This document shows positions 44,923-57,392 of a DNA stretch of 64,000 nt, piece by piece. The DNA comes from Takakia lepidozioides (taxonomy: Eukaryota > Streptophyta > Takakiopsida > Takakiales > Takakiaceae): positions 53,398,042 to 53,462,041 of the forward strand of contig CM060734.1 in NCBI GenBank assembly GCA_030704615.1, in the 5' to 3' direction. The first letter of the stretch is position 1. Every line of letters starts with the position of its first letter. The position numbers were made by a program, and so were the translations under genes. The notes beneath the pieces were generated by a model. It ran no database searches and was not told where the DNA came from. It worked only from the letters and a program-made list of their open reading frames with translations.

Positions 44923-47900
44923 CTAGCATCCTGAGATTGAGCAGCTAGCGCTGCCCTTTCTGGATGATGAGTCTGAATCCTCAATAGATACTCCCAAGTT
45001 GGCCAGGGTGTCTCTCAGCTGTTGCACCCTTGATGGACAATTAATAAAGGCATCAACTCCTGCATCGACGCCTTGCTCCATCCAGTCATCCATGCATGCC
45101 AAACTCCACCTACATTATTACCACCACGTCCCAACAGTCAGAAATAAATCCTGTTGCTGAAGGCTAACCCACTGTATAGGCCACACACGGACAATACAAA
45201 ATCTTGTGGTGCCTGAAAGGAGTCATCAGCACACAAAGACTCCCCTAATGGCTTCAGAAGCTCATCCAACTACCTCATGAGAGAGAGAGATAGGTTGCTA
45301 TGTCATTGTGAAGACCTTCACTCTTCAAACTTCCATTACCAAACATCCATTGTCAGAAATTTAGTCCACTGATGGATCTTTATTCACTGAAGAGCATACC
45401 TGTCAAGCTCCGTGACTGCTACGATGAGTACTCGTGGCATCAAGGCTGGGCTAACAAACTCGCTGCGCTCCACATCCCGTATGTCGTACACAGCTGCAAA
45501 GTCATCAGCGCAGGCCACAGATAGGTCCATGAAAATAATGGAGAAGCCTTCAGGATCCAGCAAACTTTGCTCAAAGCGCCACAGAGCCTCCTTTGCGCTG
45601 CAAGCACATGAAACCTGAAACCAATCCCACCCGATGTTAGAGTGCCGTAGACAGATTTGTTGTGAGATTAGCACCCTACTGCTTATAATATGCAAGGGGT
45701 CGGCACCATTCATTACAGATCAACCTACAAATCTCAAGTAAAAGCACCACCATCAGCCACTTTGCGCTCAACTCTTGTGAGCGTACCTCACAAGAACTTC
45801 ACAGATCTACCCACTTAGCAAAACCAATCCTACCCTCAAGAAGTTTCAAAACTTCCTCTATAAACAACACTCAACTTGCAGAAACTTCTGGTTTTACATA
45901 CCTCAAATCCACAGCGCTCCAGCATCAGGGTTAATGCTTTACGCCCACTGGCCCGACGGTCTACTACCAATACCCTGGAATGGCTTCGACCAGTAAGTTC
46001 GTCTCCAACACCTGTATCTGATGAAAACAGCGACCCTTGGTCACTCGCACACCAATCTGCAGTGCAGACAAGTCACAAAATAACCCTAGTCAATCCTATG
46101 GGGCATTTCGTTTCTGGGGCATCTTGGCACAACTAGCACAAGAACCTTAAACGGATCACTATACTGTACGCGCATTGCTGAAACCTCGCGTACATACTAG
46201 GTAGATTACCCATCAATCATAAGAATTGTACATCAGACTGCCCTACCTTGGGAACATACGGAAGTGCCTGTTGAGGCAGAGATGACTGGATCCAAAAACG
46301 CAAGGCCGTCCGCACCAGCATCTGAATGAGGGGAGGGGGGTTGGTCCAGGAATACTGAGACTTGATCTACACTGCTCCTAGGGCTGTCATCACCACAACT
46401 CAGACGGTCTTCTGCATTTCATAAGGCATACATACAATCAGTAACTGGGTCTGGCAGAACATGCCATTTATACAAAACACCTGAGAAAGAAAAGGATGAA
46501 TGCATCAAGAACTCAGCTAGAAAGAGGGGAAGAAACTGCAAACAACCATCTGATGGAAGCCTGAATGAAAGCCAAAACCCTGTGGATCACAAGAGGAAAG
46601 ACGGAAAGGAAAGGTAGGCAGGCAGGCTGACCAGCCCCACAGATAAATAGATTGAGAAACATGAAGGGAGCCACAGAACAAGCAGAGATGGCAGCAGAAA
46701 GGATGATACCTTCAGAGTCAAGGTCCCTGATTTCCTCCAAAGTAGGAAGGGTGGATTCCAGCTGCACCCCGGCAGTAGTCAGAGGCATAACCACACACAT
46801 GGCACCGCTCACTACCCCCACGGGATTTGTCCGCGTACTGGCAAACAGAAGAACCTTGACAGACTGCCCACACTTGGTCTTCAAGTTCCATATCTCCCCA
46901 GCAGAGTCCTGGCCATCCAAGGCCCCTTTCAGCATATCCTCACAACCCCTGCCATAAACAAGCTTCTCCATGTAAGATCGATCACAACTCAAGGTTGTAG
47001 ATGCATATTGCGGAGCAAATCAATATATAGGACATAAATGCTTTGTAGGAGGCTCCAAAGCTTTTCCTTCATGAAGAAGTTGTAGCGTCAAAGCCGAATC
47101 CTTCAAACTACATAGAACCAGGCTTCAAACCAAGGCTTGCATGGCAACTTACTTTTGATCGCCTGGTGACTGGGGGCTGAAGACTGAAGCCAGAAAGTCC
47201 GGCATGGTGGCAACATCAGACTCAAGCCAGCCACTGAGATCAGCAGCGCGCCTGACACATTCAGATCAAACAATCTGTCAGCAAAAAGGCATCCCCGTGT
47301 CTGCTAATGTTGTAAAGAACCCAGAAACGAAAACACTTCAAGACCTCGAAACTCGTCGACAACATTGCGGGTTTCCACGCAGTCCCTTTCAAGTAAGCAA
47401 CATCCATTCGATTGACGTCATCTATACGATGACTAGAGGTGAAGACGAAGGAAACCCCGACTATAAGATCTGTGGGTTGTACCATCCTCGTCCGCTATCT
47501 GGAGAAAGATCTCGAACGGCAACAACGGCCAGGCTGTGAAGAGTTATTATACAGACAACAGCACCGTAACGGACTCATGCGAGAGGGATCTCGGATGGGA
47601 CCCAAAGTACTACAATATAAGCTTTCGGAAAAGGTAGATGTGCACAAACACACTATTTTCGTCGGACCTTGAGGTAACAGATGCTTCAATCTAACAGTTG
47701 TGAAAGGTATTTTGCTATCATCTCATTCCCAAAGCCCTCTGCTGAAACCGATAGACACTCACTTGTTCCACAACACACAGCGCATGTTACAATCAACAGC
47801 AAACGCAGGAACAGGCAGCTCATCGACATAGACAAACGCATCAGTGCCAAGGGCTTTCTCCCCCGTGACTGGAATGGGCCGGGGACCCGCAAGCTCCAGC

Positions 47901-48013
47901 ACAAAGTCCAGTGCTTCCCGCTGGTAATCCTCCTCAGTGAGTTTATCGTTAGCCTCCAAGGCCTCGAACAGACTGTGAGGGACCCCTCGCTTGTACATGG
48001 CGTCCATAAACAT
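44923..48013 (-). CDS. PAS domain protein with C-terminal receiver-like domain, no histidine kinase
   Basis: Seven exons join in frame: 47763-48044, 47153-47251, 46710-46948, 46247-46411, 45902-46056, 45400-45614 and 44923-45103. A single PAS domain runs from GTDAFVYVDELPVPAFAVDC and CVLWNKRAADLSGWLESDV to VVSGAMCVVMPLT. A Ser/Asp-rich linker follows (EDRLSCGDDSPRSSVDQVSV), then a receiver-like fold: SRVLVVDRRASGRKALTLML, GFSIIFMDLSVACADDF, VLIVAVTELD, MEQGVDAGVDAFINCP. The Asp of FMDL matches the phosphoacceptor and the AVT threonine is present. The invariant Lys (normally xKP) reads NCP, and one of the two acidic residues is Arg. No H, N, G1 or G2 kinase box occurs between PAS and receiver. 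It resembles PAS-histidine kinases with the kinase missing. A 5' acceptor at 48045-48047 suggests at least one more upstream exon; 48013 is the first Met in frame. Confidence 0.75.
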
Positions 48014-48044
48014 GTCTTTCAGCCCCCTCTCTTGGTGCGCAAGC

Positions 48045-49796
48045 CTGCAAGCAGTCACGGAATGTTGACACCACTCTCTCTCACAGCAAGACACTATTGA
48101 GTGCCACAGTTCCCTCCCTCTCTCTCTCTCAGTCTCGGTATGCAGAAGACTGGAGCAAGGTGTGCTGTCACTAGAAAGTTCCTACAATTCAGAGCGTGGG
48201 GTATATATGCCTCCCAGTCTTCTCTCAACTGCAGAGGAAGAAGACTTTATGACGATCAATCCAGGTGTCGGGCTGCAAGGGAGGCAGGGGTGGGAGGCGA
48301 GATGGGGCGTGTGGCTCCTGTGTCGGAGGCACAATGTTAGCTATGTAAACGAAGAACAGTCTCGGGCTGGGCCTCCTCTTCTGTCAGTCTCTCAGGCCCT
48401 GCTAACTGCAGTTATTAGGTACCCCCACAGTCTGTGCCTCGGGGTCAGGCATCAACAGTTGCATTTTGAATTTCTTTCAACTGCTGTAAATGTCTTTTTT
48501 CCTGGAAGCTCATATGTTTTCGTCTCATCTGCGATAATCACGCTCGCATGCAGACTCCAGACAAAGAGACATGTTTGATCGTCATAATGGCTTGACTTTT
48601 CTCAGACTCTGATTTGCTCAGCTTCTCCAATTGGAGAAGCTTGCAAGATATTTCTTTTTCCACGGGCCACCAGCGACTGGCATTAGATTTCTTGGCACAA
48701 AAATCAGCAGGCTCAAATATCCTCACGAGCACGTTCCTCTCACTCTAGGATTTTTCGAGTTTCTTCCACAGCAAAACTAATAATTGTTCTGTTGTTGGTT
48801 TGATCTCCGATCCATTTTCTGGGATTGTTCGAGCGATCAGCTGTGGTTGGTATAGTAACTTATACGTCCCTAGATCCAAAATCTGCCTTCTTTATTCATT
48901 TGATCGATGTCATTTCACAGACTCTGCCCGACTGTACCTGGAAATTTACCAGCACCAGGTGGTCCGCAGGTAGTGGAAAGATGGACTACGTGTAAGAGAG
49001 CAACAGATGTGGGCTGCCACGTGACAATTGTTGGGAGCAGCAGCGGAGTAAGAAGGACAGTGACGGAAGCAAGCGCCGAGCATTGGCCACGATCCGACTT
49101 GTGTGCACATCTTTCCACTCCTGCTCCGCTGCCGCTGCTAGCGCCTCACGCAGCACCCAGCGTGCAAGTACATGGCCTCGCGGGGGGCCCCATGGCTTCA
49201 AACCAAGAATCCCTGTACGGGAGTGTAAAGATAAAACACCTCGAATTGTGCGTCCAAAAATCCCTCCAGGTTTTTTTGTTGGGAGTTGGGAAAGTGGGGC
49301 GGAACGCACAGTCCAAAGGCTGCGAGGTGGACCCTTGGAGCTTCCAAGAGATGGATTTGGAGCTGGTGACCACTGAGGGAAGATGGAGTATTTATGTTTT
49401 AGTTGGGGATGTAGAGATGGGTTTCGTGGGAGGAAAAAAAACAAGCTTTTCATGTTATGATTGGAAGGGTCCACATGGGGACTGAATGCCATAATTTGGA
49501 GTTGGGTCATCCCCTGACTCATCCGCATGTGGACCCTTCAATAATAACATTGCAAACGTTTATAGGGACTAGGATGGCTTTCCTTTCTTCCTTGCGGTTA
49601 GCTACCTCCTGCATTTTGGTCCTGAAAACCGATGCGGATTCATGATCTGATTTCCATTTAAAAAGATGGGTTTTTATCCTTGCCCTGTTATAAAAAATGG
49701 GTTTTGCTTGTACACACAAACGTACATACCCAAATCTTGGAAAGGCTCCATTTCCTAGGTCCAAAATCGAAAGTCCATTGGTTCAACAACTTGCCG
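48045..49796. other. Upstream region of the PAS-receiver gene
   Basis: Open frames exist on both strands, including a minus-strand stretch with REALAAAAEQEWKDVHTS near 49080-49150 and a plus-strand frame 48907-49485, but none shows a domain I know. A first exon of the PAS-receiver gene may lie here. Confidence 0.35.
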
Positions 49797-50400
49797 GATA
49801 AGCTTGGTTCCGTGGATGAAAGATCAAAACCGACAGATGGGTTTTGTTGGTTATAGGTTTCCGGAGATGGGTTTGGTTCGCCAAATTCACCTAATTCAAG
49901 ATACATCATATTCAAGTCGGAGGATAAGCGGAGTTCCATGAATGAAAGATCAAAACTGACAGATGGGTTTTGTTGGTTATAGGTTTCCGGAGATGGGTTT
50001 GGTTCGCCAAATTCACCTAATTCAAGATACATCATATTCAAGTCGGAGGATAAGCGGAGTTCCATGAATGAAAGATCAAAACTGACAGATGGGTTTTGTT
50101 GGTTATAGGTTTCCGGAGATGGGTTTGGTTCGCCAAATTCACCTAATTCAAGATACATCATATTCAAGTCGGAGGATAAGCGGAGTTCCATGAATGAAAG
50201 ATCAAAACCGACAGCTGGGTTTTGTTGGTTGTAGGTTTCCGGAGATGGGTTTGGTTTGCCAAATTCACCTAATTCAAGATACATCAAACTCAAGTCGCGG
50301 GATAAGTGTGGTTCCTTGAATGAAAGATCAAAACCGACAGATGGGTTTTGTTGGTTGTAGATTTCCGGAAGTGGGTTTCGGTCAACTAATTAAAGATGCA
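49797..50400. repeat. 126-bp minisatellite, four full units and a partial fifth
   Basis: Unit starts (GATAAG) fall at 49797, 49923, 50049, 50175 and 50301, exactly 126 bases apart. The three inner units are nearly identical; the outer ones carry scattered changes. Since 126 is a multiple of 3, the minus strand stays open across the array (49688-50293) as 42-residue repeats containing YLELGEFGEPNPSPETYNQQ and FDLSFMELRLSSDLN. There is no evidence of splicing or a conserved domain, so coding status is open. Confidence 0.93.
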
Positions 50401-52600
50401 TCATACTGAAGTGGAGACGAATTCGCAACAGAGAAGGACAATACTTGGTGAAATGCAAGGGATGCCACCACAGTGATATACAAATATCAACCTCCCTTGT
50501 ACACACATGATGGGAATGTCAGTGCAGATTTTTCGCCCACCGAATCAGAGCCTCGTTGATGAGTCCGCCCTCCAGCGGGTCACCCATTTGTCAGTTGTTT
50601 GGTTGCATGGTCACACAGGAGCAGGTTGAGTGTTGAGTGGGGAGTGGATAAGACAGGGATCTTGGCCCGCAGGCCCCACCCACCATGTGTGTGTGCGTGT
50701 GTGTGTGTGGGACACCCTCCCACCCAAACGTGACCATCACATATTTAATGGTACCACCAACCATCTCCCATTTCCTCTATTTCTGACCCCTATAATACTA
50801 TTCCCTAACTTGGGTATTGTATGTTAGGTAGGGGCAGTCAATACCAATAAAAGTTTATGCAACTTATTTAAATAACTGTATTTTATTTAAAACTATTATT
50901 ATTATTTCAATTATTTGGCTACTTTTGTTTTTCCTTTTTTGGATAGAAAATAATTGACTTGCCTAAGTTCATTGCCCTCATTGACTTGCCTTCATGGAAA
51001 GGGTTGTAACTGAATAGAGTGTGTGTGCCCTATGGTGTACAAATGGTTTTAATTTTTTAATAATTATGAATGAAGTTTATCACAGAGCCACTGTCCCCTG
51101 TTTATTTTATATTTTTAAAGAAAAAATCTGAAGAAAAAACGGTGTTCTCTATTTATTCAAGATGTATACGTATAACGGCCAAGTTGTAATTTGGATCGCA
51201 TGGATGAAGAGCCGCCAAAATTTACGCTTCCTTGGGGAGGCGTCATCCTTCTTTCGGATCACCTCGCCCCATGTTTCTCGTAGATTCTTGCAAATAACAA
51301 ACCCACTTGTTGTTTGGGTGGAGCGTGTAATATAATCTTATTGGGGGTCCTCTTGGGATTGCGGCCGGAGAACAGCCCAGGTATGTCCTCCTTTGAAGCC
51401 CCCTAAAAGTTATCATCCATGTTGGCATTCATGAAGTAGGCTTCATCCATGAGAATGTCGGTTATGGATGATACACATTTACCAAAGGGAGGACAATATA
51501 GTCCTCATCCATTGGTATGAAGGATGGTAGACATTCATGATGGATGAAAAAGTGTGTTTTGGCCCAACGCTGGCTATTGACCCCATGCACTGCATTTTAG
51601 ACGCCTGGGAGGCCTTTTTACACACATCCAACAAGGGAATTCGGGCCGCTAGGGGGACCACAGGAAGCCGTCCCTAAATGGACGGATAAGATAAGGAGAA
51701 AGGGTCTCCGTGAAAATCAACGCACTTGTCGTCACTCTGTCGTCACTCCGGCGTTCACTTCGTTGAAAACCACAGCATTACGGCGTTTGTGTTGTGGTAC
51801 GCTCGCACTAAGCTATGCGCTGGGGCCAACATCCGGGCTACAAAGTTCACATCGGGATTATGAAGTGATATGCGGGAAAAAGTTGAGTAATATCCACAAT
51901 GTCGGTGTTGCGCAGAATGTGTTTGCATGTGTTGGGCATCTTTGTTTTGGTGATGGGACTCCGGACAAATGTAGTTGTTCTTTGTTGATGGGCGGATTGA
52001 TCGATGCGAGACTTTATCCGTAGTATCTTAGACATCACAACTCCGCTATCACTCTACCAACCCTCACTACCACCCACCACCAACAAGATTAATATTACAA
52101 GAAAATACTCGGAATAGCAGTTTTGTTCCGTCCAAATTTGCTCATCCAAATTTCAGTCCATTCTCTATCAACTTTTTATGGATTCTTTTCTGCCACCATG
52201 ATCCAAAGGTTTAGGTGTATGTTTCTATTCGGAAGAAATAATAATTAAAATAATATTATAAAATAAGTAAAACAATATTCAGAGAAGTGTATTGCACACG
52301 TTTTTCTAACCATGGAAAGCATAAGCATTTCAGAGAAATTATACCTACACATATACTCATGTTCATGGCACGACGAGCAATATTTTATTTCTTCCCTACC
52401 ATCAACCACCAAAGAATAATTGATAATACAATAAGAATAATAACAAAAAATGTAGAATAAAATAATTTATCTCAAAACTTAGAAACATATCCCCTTTATT
52501 TTTTAATACCTAACTATTAATTAAAATAAGATATCCAACAGACTCGTCACGTGCATTGACTGATCTAAATTTTGCCCCTCCCAAACAATTATTTAATATT
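50401..52600. other. AT-rich gene-poor region
   Basis: A short TG microsatellite lies at about 50689-50711. The stretches 50830-51180 and 52230-52600 are very AT-rich. No gene, RNA or recognisable element was found. Confidence 0.45.
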
Positions 52601-53295
52601 TACTGACCCGCTCTAGTCGTGAGTCAAACGAGGAAAAACATTATGTGAATAATTTGTACAGTATTTATGAGGACAATAATGAGATTTCAGTACATTATCC
52701 GGAGCGATGATTATCCAGTCGTGACTGCCCACCCCAGTCAACACCCGCGCTTTACCCCGACCGACGGATGTCGTCCAAAACCGAAATGCAACGGATGGAT
52801 GAGGATCGGCACTCTGTACTGTGTCCTCGGTACTGCTCCTCATTTATCTGGTGTGGCTAAGGATGTACGTACATTCATCCGCATCAACACGTGTCCGCAC
52901 GGCAGCCATGTTCCCACAGAACGGTTCACTGCGTGCGCCACGCTCGCACGGGCTATGACGCGAGCTGACGGAGGCCAGCATGCGCACGGGTCGGTGGGGC
53001 CGGACAGGTGGCGGTGGTGTACGGCGAGGCCACGTGAAGGCACCGCGCTGCCCACGTGAGACCCGCCAGCGCAGCGCGGTCGCGGCTGCGGTCGACCTGC
53101 CGCGTGGTGGCAGCCGCGCTGCCACCCACGCCTGGTTATGATGCCTAACCCCCGCGGTTGCTGGTAACCGCAGCTGTTAGGGTAACGGCAACGGTCCTTT
53201 GGTGGCGTGGTGGTGAGTGATGATGGTCGTGTAGGTGTCCCTACCCACTTGCTGCCCAGACAGCTTTCCTTTCAGCTTCCAGACGCTTCCATTCA
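52601..53295. other. GC-rich stretch without recognised gene
   Basis: Base composition rises sharply at about 52700-53200, with open frames on both strands (for example plus 52667-53059). None resembles a known protein. It could be an unmethylated promoter-like segment or an uncharacterised coding exon. Confidence 0.3.
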
Positions 53296-53835
53296 ACCCG
53301 CTTTCTCGCCCACTTGGTCCGTAGAATTGTCTGCAAAATACAGAAATGATGTGAGGGAAAGAGAGATCAACCGGGTTGTTTGCCCACTTGGTCCATAGAA
53401 TTGTCTGCAAAACACGAAAAGTATGAGCGAGAGAGAGAGTGAGAGATCAACCGGGTTGTTCTCCCACTTGGTCTAGAGAGTTACCTGGAAACAATCTACA
53501 CAGCACAGAGTACAGAGAGATAGAGAGAGAGAGGAGGAATCAACAGGGTTGTTCGCCCACTTGGTCTAGAGAGTTCTCTGGAAACAATCTATGCATCACA
53601 GAAAAGATGAGAGAGAAATGAAATGGTGCTTTATAACGAGAGAGAGAGAGGAGGAATCAACGCTTGGTCTAGAGAGTTACCTGGAAACAATCTATACAGC
53701 ACAAAATAGAGAGTGAGAGAGAGAGAGAGAGAGGGTTGTCCGTCCACTTGGTCTACAGAGTTCTCTGGAAACAATCTATACAACACAGAAAAGATGAGAG
53801 ACAGAGAGAGAGAGAGGAGGGTTTGGAACGCCAGT
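53296..53835. repeat. Tandem repeat array with GA-rich spacers
   Basis: Six irregular units of about 75-105 bases share CCCACTTGGTC, then GAGAGTTnnCTGGAAACAATC or AGAATTGTCTGCAAAA, then a variable GA microsatellite and GGGTTGT. CACTTGGTC or a close variant recurs at about 53310, 53388, 53463, 53558, 53661 and 53745. Unit length varies mainly through the GA runs. A 24-base insert in the fourth unit (53615-53638) is also found at 60124-60147. Confidence 0.85.
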
Positions 53836-56800
53836 CGTGTGTGTCGTCCCTCAGCTTTTCTTGTGCCTTGTCTGTGTTGCTGCCAGTCACGGTGTGGTCT
53901 CACAAGTGGGTTTGTGGGTGTAATGACCTCCTTTTTCTGCAGTGTATGGCCACTTAGATCTGTTACACTAGCGCCTTTGTTTTACGTTGAGAAGAGAGAG
54001 GGGAAGGTTGGGTGATGGTGCGTTGTCTGAACATAATCAAGCTCATCTGGGGTTCAATGATCTTTCAACCATCAATTTACTAGATTATCCTAGAGAAATC
54101 AATTGCAGCTTTTAGGGACTTGGTTTGAGGGCCCGGCATGTTGAGGGCCAATATAAAACTCATTGTAATGACAGAAGAGTCTAAAGCTGGGAGCACAGCC
54201 ATGCTTGATGGATAAGATGTAGTGCAGAAGCATATGGAGAGGAACATCGCTAAGAAACAAAGTCATCCAGAAGGGAGCAAGGCAAGATCCTCTTCTTGCC
54301 TGTGAAGTAGGTGGAGAAAGGACTGTGGTTTCAATCTAGTTAGAAATGGCACCGACACATGCAGGCCTGAGATAAGAAAGATGCTGAAACACTGAAGATT
54401 AGATAGAGAGGACCGGACAAGAATTACAGGCAACCGACCATGTGGTTCCCAAATTTCCTTTCTGGTGCCACCCCAGTCTGCTTTTCCCCTGCACTGTTAG
54501 AATTGAGGTCACTCTGTTCTTATGGTCTTGACTTGAATTTTGCATCGACTCCCAAGAAGACAAATACGTCATCACTTCAATTTGCGCCACACAAAAGTTT
54601 CCTCCTCTTGACTCTTGCATGGCCAGAGGCTACACTCCCAAACCTTCTACCAAGTACTTGCCATCACAAACACACAGAATTCCAGACTTATCAGCCATAA
54701 ACCTGAGAGACACCTTAGCCATGCTGCTCACCACAGCCCCAAATTCCCCATTTACTGTCTCTGAATTCCCATCTCTCATTTGAAGGTCAATATATACCTT
54801 TCTTCTCTGCAGTCAAACCCTGCAGAATGCCTTACCTGATTAGACCCGCTCAACCCCTAAGTCTCTATTGAGCCAGGTGTGAATCAAATCCAGCGTATAC
54901 ATCTATATCAATGAGAGCCTAATAAACTCTGAACTCACATTCTACAGATAATAAAAACTGAATAGGGATAGCCACATCCAAGGTCAAGAAAAGCTTTCAA
55001 AATTGAAACAAACAAAGCATGACAACATCAAAGAAACAATGAGACAAAGAGTGAGACTGAGAGAGAGGAGTATCTGACTAGTGGGCTGAAGAAAGCTTCC
55101 TACTGAAGACTTTTCTTGATCATTGTTGAATAGAGCATATACATACTTCTGAGTATGGGGAACATTATTACTTCTCTCAAAAGAAGAAATGATGCAGCTT
55201 AAGGAAAAAAGATCTATTCATTTTCTCCCTTTCCAGAGACGAGTTTATCCCTGCTCTCAGCCTGAGAGCATCTACTTTATTCAAGTTTCGGCCAAAGAAT
55301 ATCTACTCTTTATCGTGAAGATATCAGATAGGAAAACCTCGTTAGATCTACAAGTCTGAACAACCAGCAGAGGTACCACTACTTCACCATGTCTGAAATG
55401 TAGGCATTCATCTCATCTGAGTAACAACGACATTAAAAGGCAACCAAACACTTTTTGCCAGTCAACTAAAACTAGTGCAACTAGCCTTACCATTGTGTTA
55501 TTAATCACAAGTCTGAGACTGAGACCATCAACTTCATCCTGAGTGGCCGTGACAAGCTGCCACCACTCCCAACCGACTTCATCAAATCCCAACAGTGGGT
55601 GTTGATAATACTGTGCTCAAATTCATGGGTAATACCAGTATACAAGAGTTTCTGCCACTTCGAAGTAAGGGGAAAACGCAGCCATGATGTCAGCTAGCAC
55701 TTAGCCCGCAAAGCGATCATTTGAGACTAGCATACTCTTGTTGTGACTGTACATGAAAAAAATCAATTTCAAAACCGCTCGAGTTACAAGTGAAGGACAG
55801 TAGGTTCACAATTTTCCCAGGAAAGAAAGACAAAAATGTACAAGTAAAAACAAAAGCCTAACCAATAAATATCAACCTAAGCTGTCTGTCATGACAAAGA
55901 CAAAGGTGGGAGAGCTCAAACTGCAGATAATCAATGCCCAAAAGCTAAGGTCCCCATCCGTTTGACCAAGGGTGGTGTCCAAATGTATAACCTTTTCCAA
56001 GTCCTCACTGGAGTGGGCTACTAATTTTGCGAAGGAAAAGGTCTGGATCCAATGGGGTAGGACAAGAAAGCCATTTAGCTTCATGGAAATGGACAATGAC
56101 AAACATCTTTCTGCACCCAAGTTTCTTACTCCAGAATGAAAATCTCCAGACCTTGCAGAAATTCTTTCTTTGAATATCTAGCATCTTGACAGGAGGGTCC
56201 CTTGTCCGTTCCCGCAGTGCCAATAGAAGCACCCAATGCACAGACACTAAAAGCAGTCAGGCGCAAAATGCCACCACTTCCTTGGACAACTCTTAAACAT
56301 CCTCTGGAATTCTTTGAATGCTGAATGCTAGACACAATGAAAGCCATGCAAAAAAGTTTTGAAATCAATGTACAAAAAGGGATATTTTCCACAAGTACCA
56401 TCAGAGTGAACTACACAAAATCTTAGAAAAAGAGAATCACAACTACGCTCCATGAAGACAATTCAATTGGGAAATGGAGAACTAACATACTCTCAGAATA
56501 GCCCAGATACTTAATCATATCCACGGACCATAGTGACGTTCCTTTTTGTTTCTTCCATCCTGGAATGAACAACATTAGCTCTTCCAATCCAAGCATGAAC
56601 CCACACAGCCACTTGTTGGCTTTTGCACTCACACGAGAAACCTGCAATCCCTGAATCTTCAGACATCTGTGTTCTCATTTTCATTCTCTAGGTGAAATCT
56701 GCAAGTAGGTGAAGCCTAAAGGAAAAAGACTTTACAATGGTGGACAAACATTTGGGACAACCCACAATCAAATACAAAGCCAGCTGGCTAGTAATAGCAT

Positions 56801-57392
56801 ACAGAGATGAACTGTACCATGATTGTAGTAAATCACCCTAGTTTGATTGTTGTGAAAGTGCAATCTCTGCATACTCTATTAAACAATCATAGTTTCGGAT
56901 GTTGTGCAGAATTTGAAGTAAGGTTTCAGTTTCTGTTTAAAACTCATTATAAGAGAAAAACCGTGCACCTTAACCTGAATGCACATCTGATATAAACTAT
57001 GTAGATGTGTCACATCCAAAAGTCCAAATTTCAAACCAAAAAGAGGCTCCAAAGTTTACCGATATGGTTTAGACCATGTGCTACACATTTAACTTTCATG
57101 CCTTCAACAACCTGAACTAGGGCTGATCAAGATACTGAAAACCATCCACATGGCAATGCCTGATGGGTCTGCAAAGAAATCTGATACATCTTTTAACACC
57201 TTGAACCAAAATAACAAAGTTGGCAGATGAGCCCAAAATGCAGTCAAATTGCAGCTTTTAGCTGAATAAGTACAACAAAACGTTTTGGCATGGGATTAGA
57301 CCAATCCCATGTGCTTATGCTACAAAAAGAGTCTGTCTTTGATGGAGTATATTACAGGCCAATAGAACAACATGGCCACGTTACTTATGTCT
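53836..57392. other. Long intergenic region, nothing firmly recognised
   Basis: Several minus-strand frames of 75-90 codons occur between 55872 and 56647 but show no domain, no consistent splice pattern and no repeat. The part next to 57393 is the likely 3' untranslated region of the EXPERA gene. Confidence 0.35.

Noticed and set aside
47261-47689. Extra exons between the two halves of the PAS domain
   Set aside because: Donor at 47763 and acceptor at 47251 join in phase and give a continuous PAS sequence (LWNKRAADLSGW), so the open frames between are intronic.
48907-49485. 192-codon plus-strand frame as a gene
   Set aside because: No domain, no conserved motif and overlapping frames on the other strand; left as unassigned upstream DNA.
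52667-53125. GC-rich open frames as coding exons
   Set aside because: Frames are open on both strands as expected from high GC; no recognisable protein.
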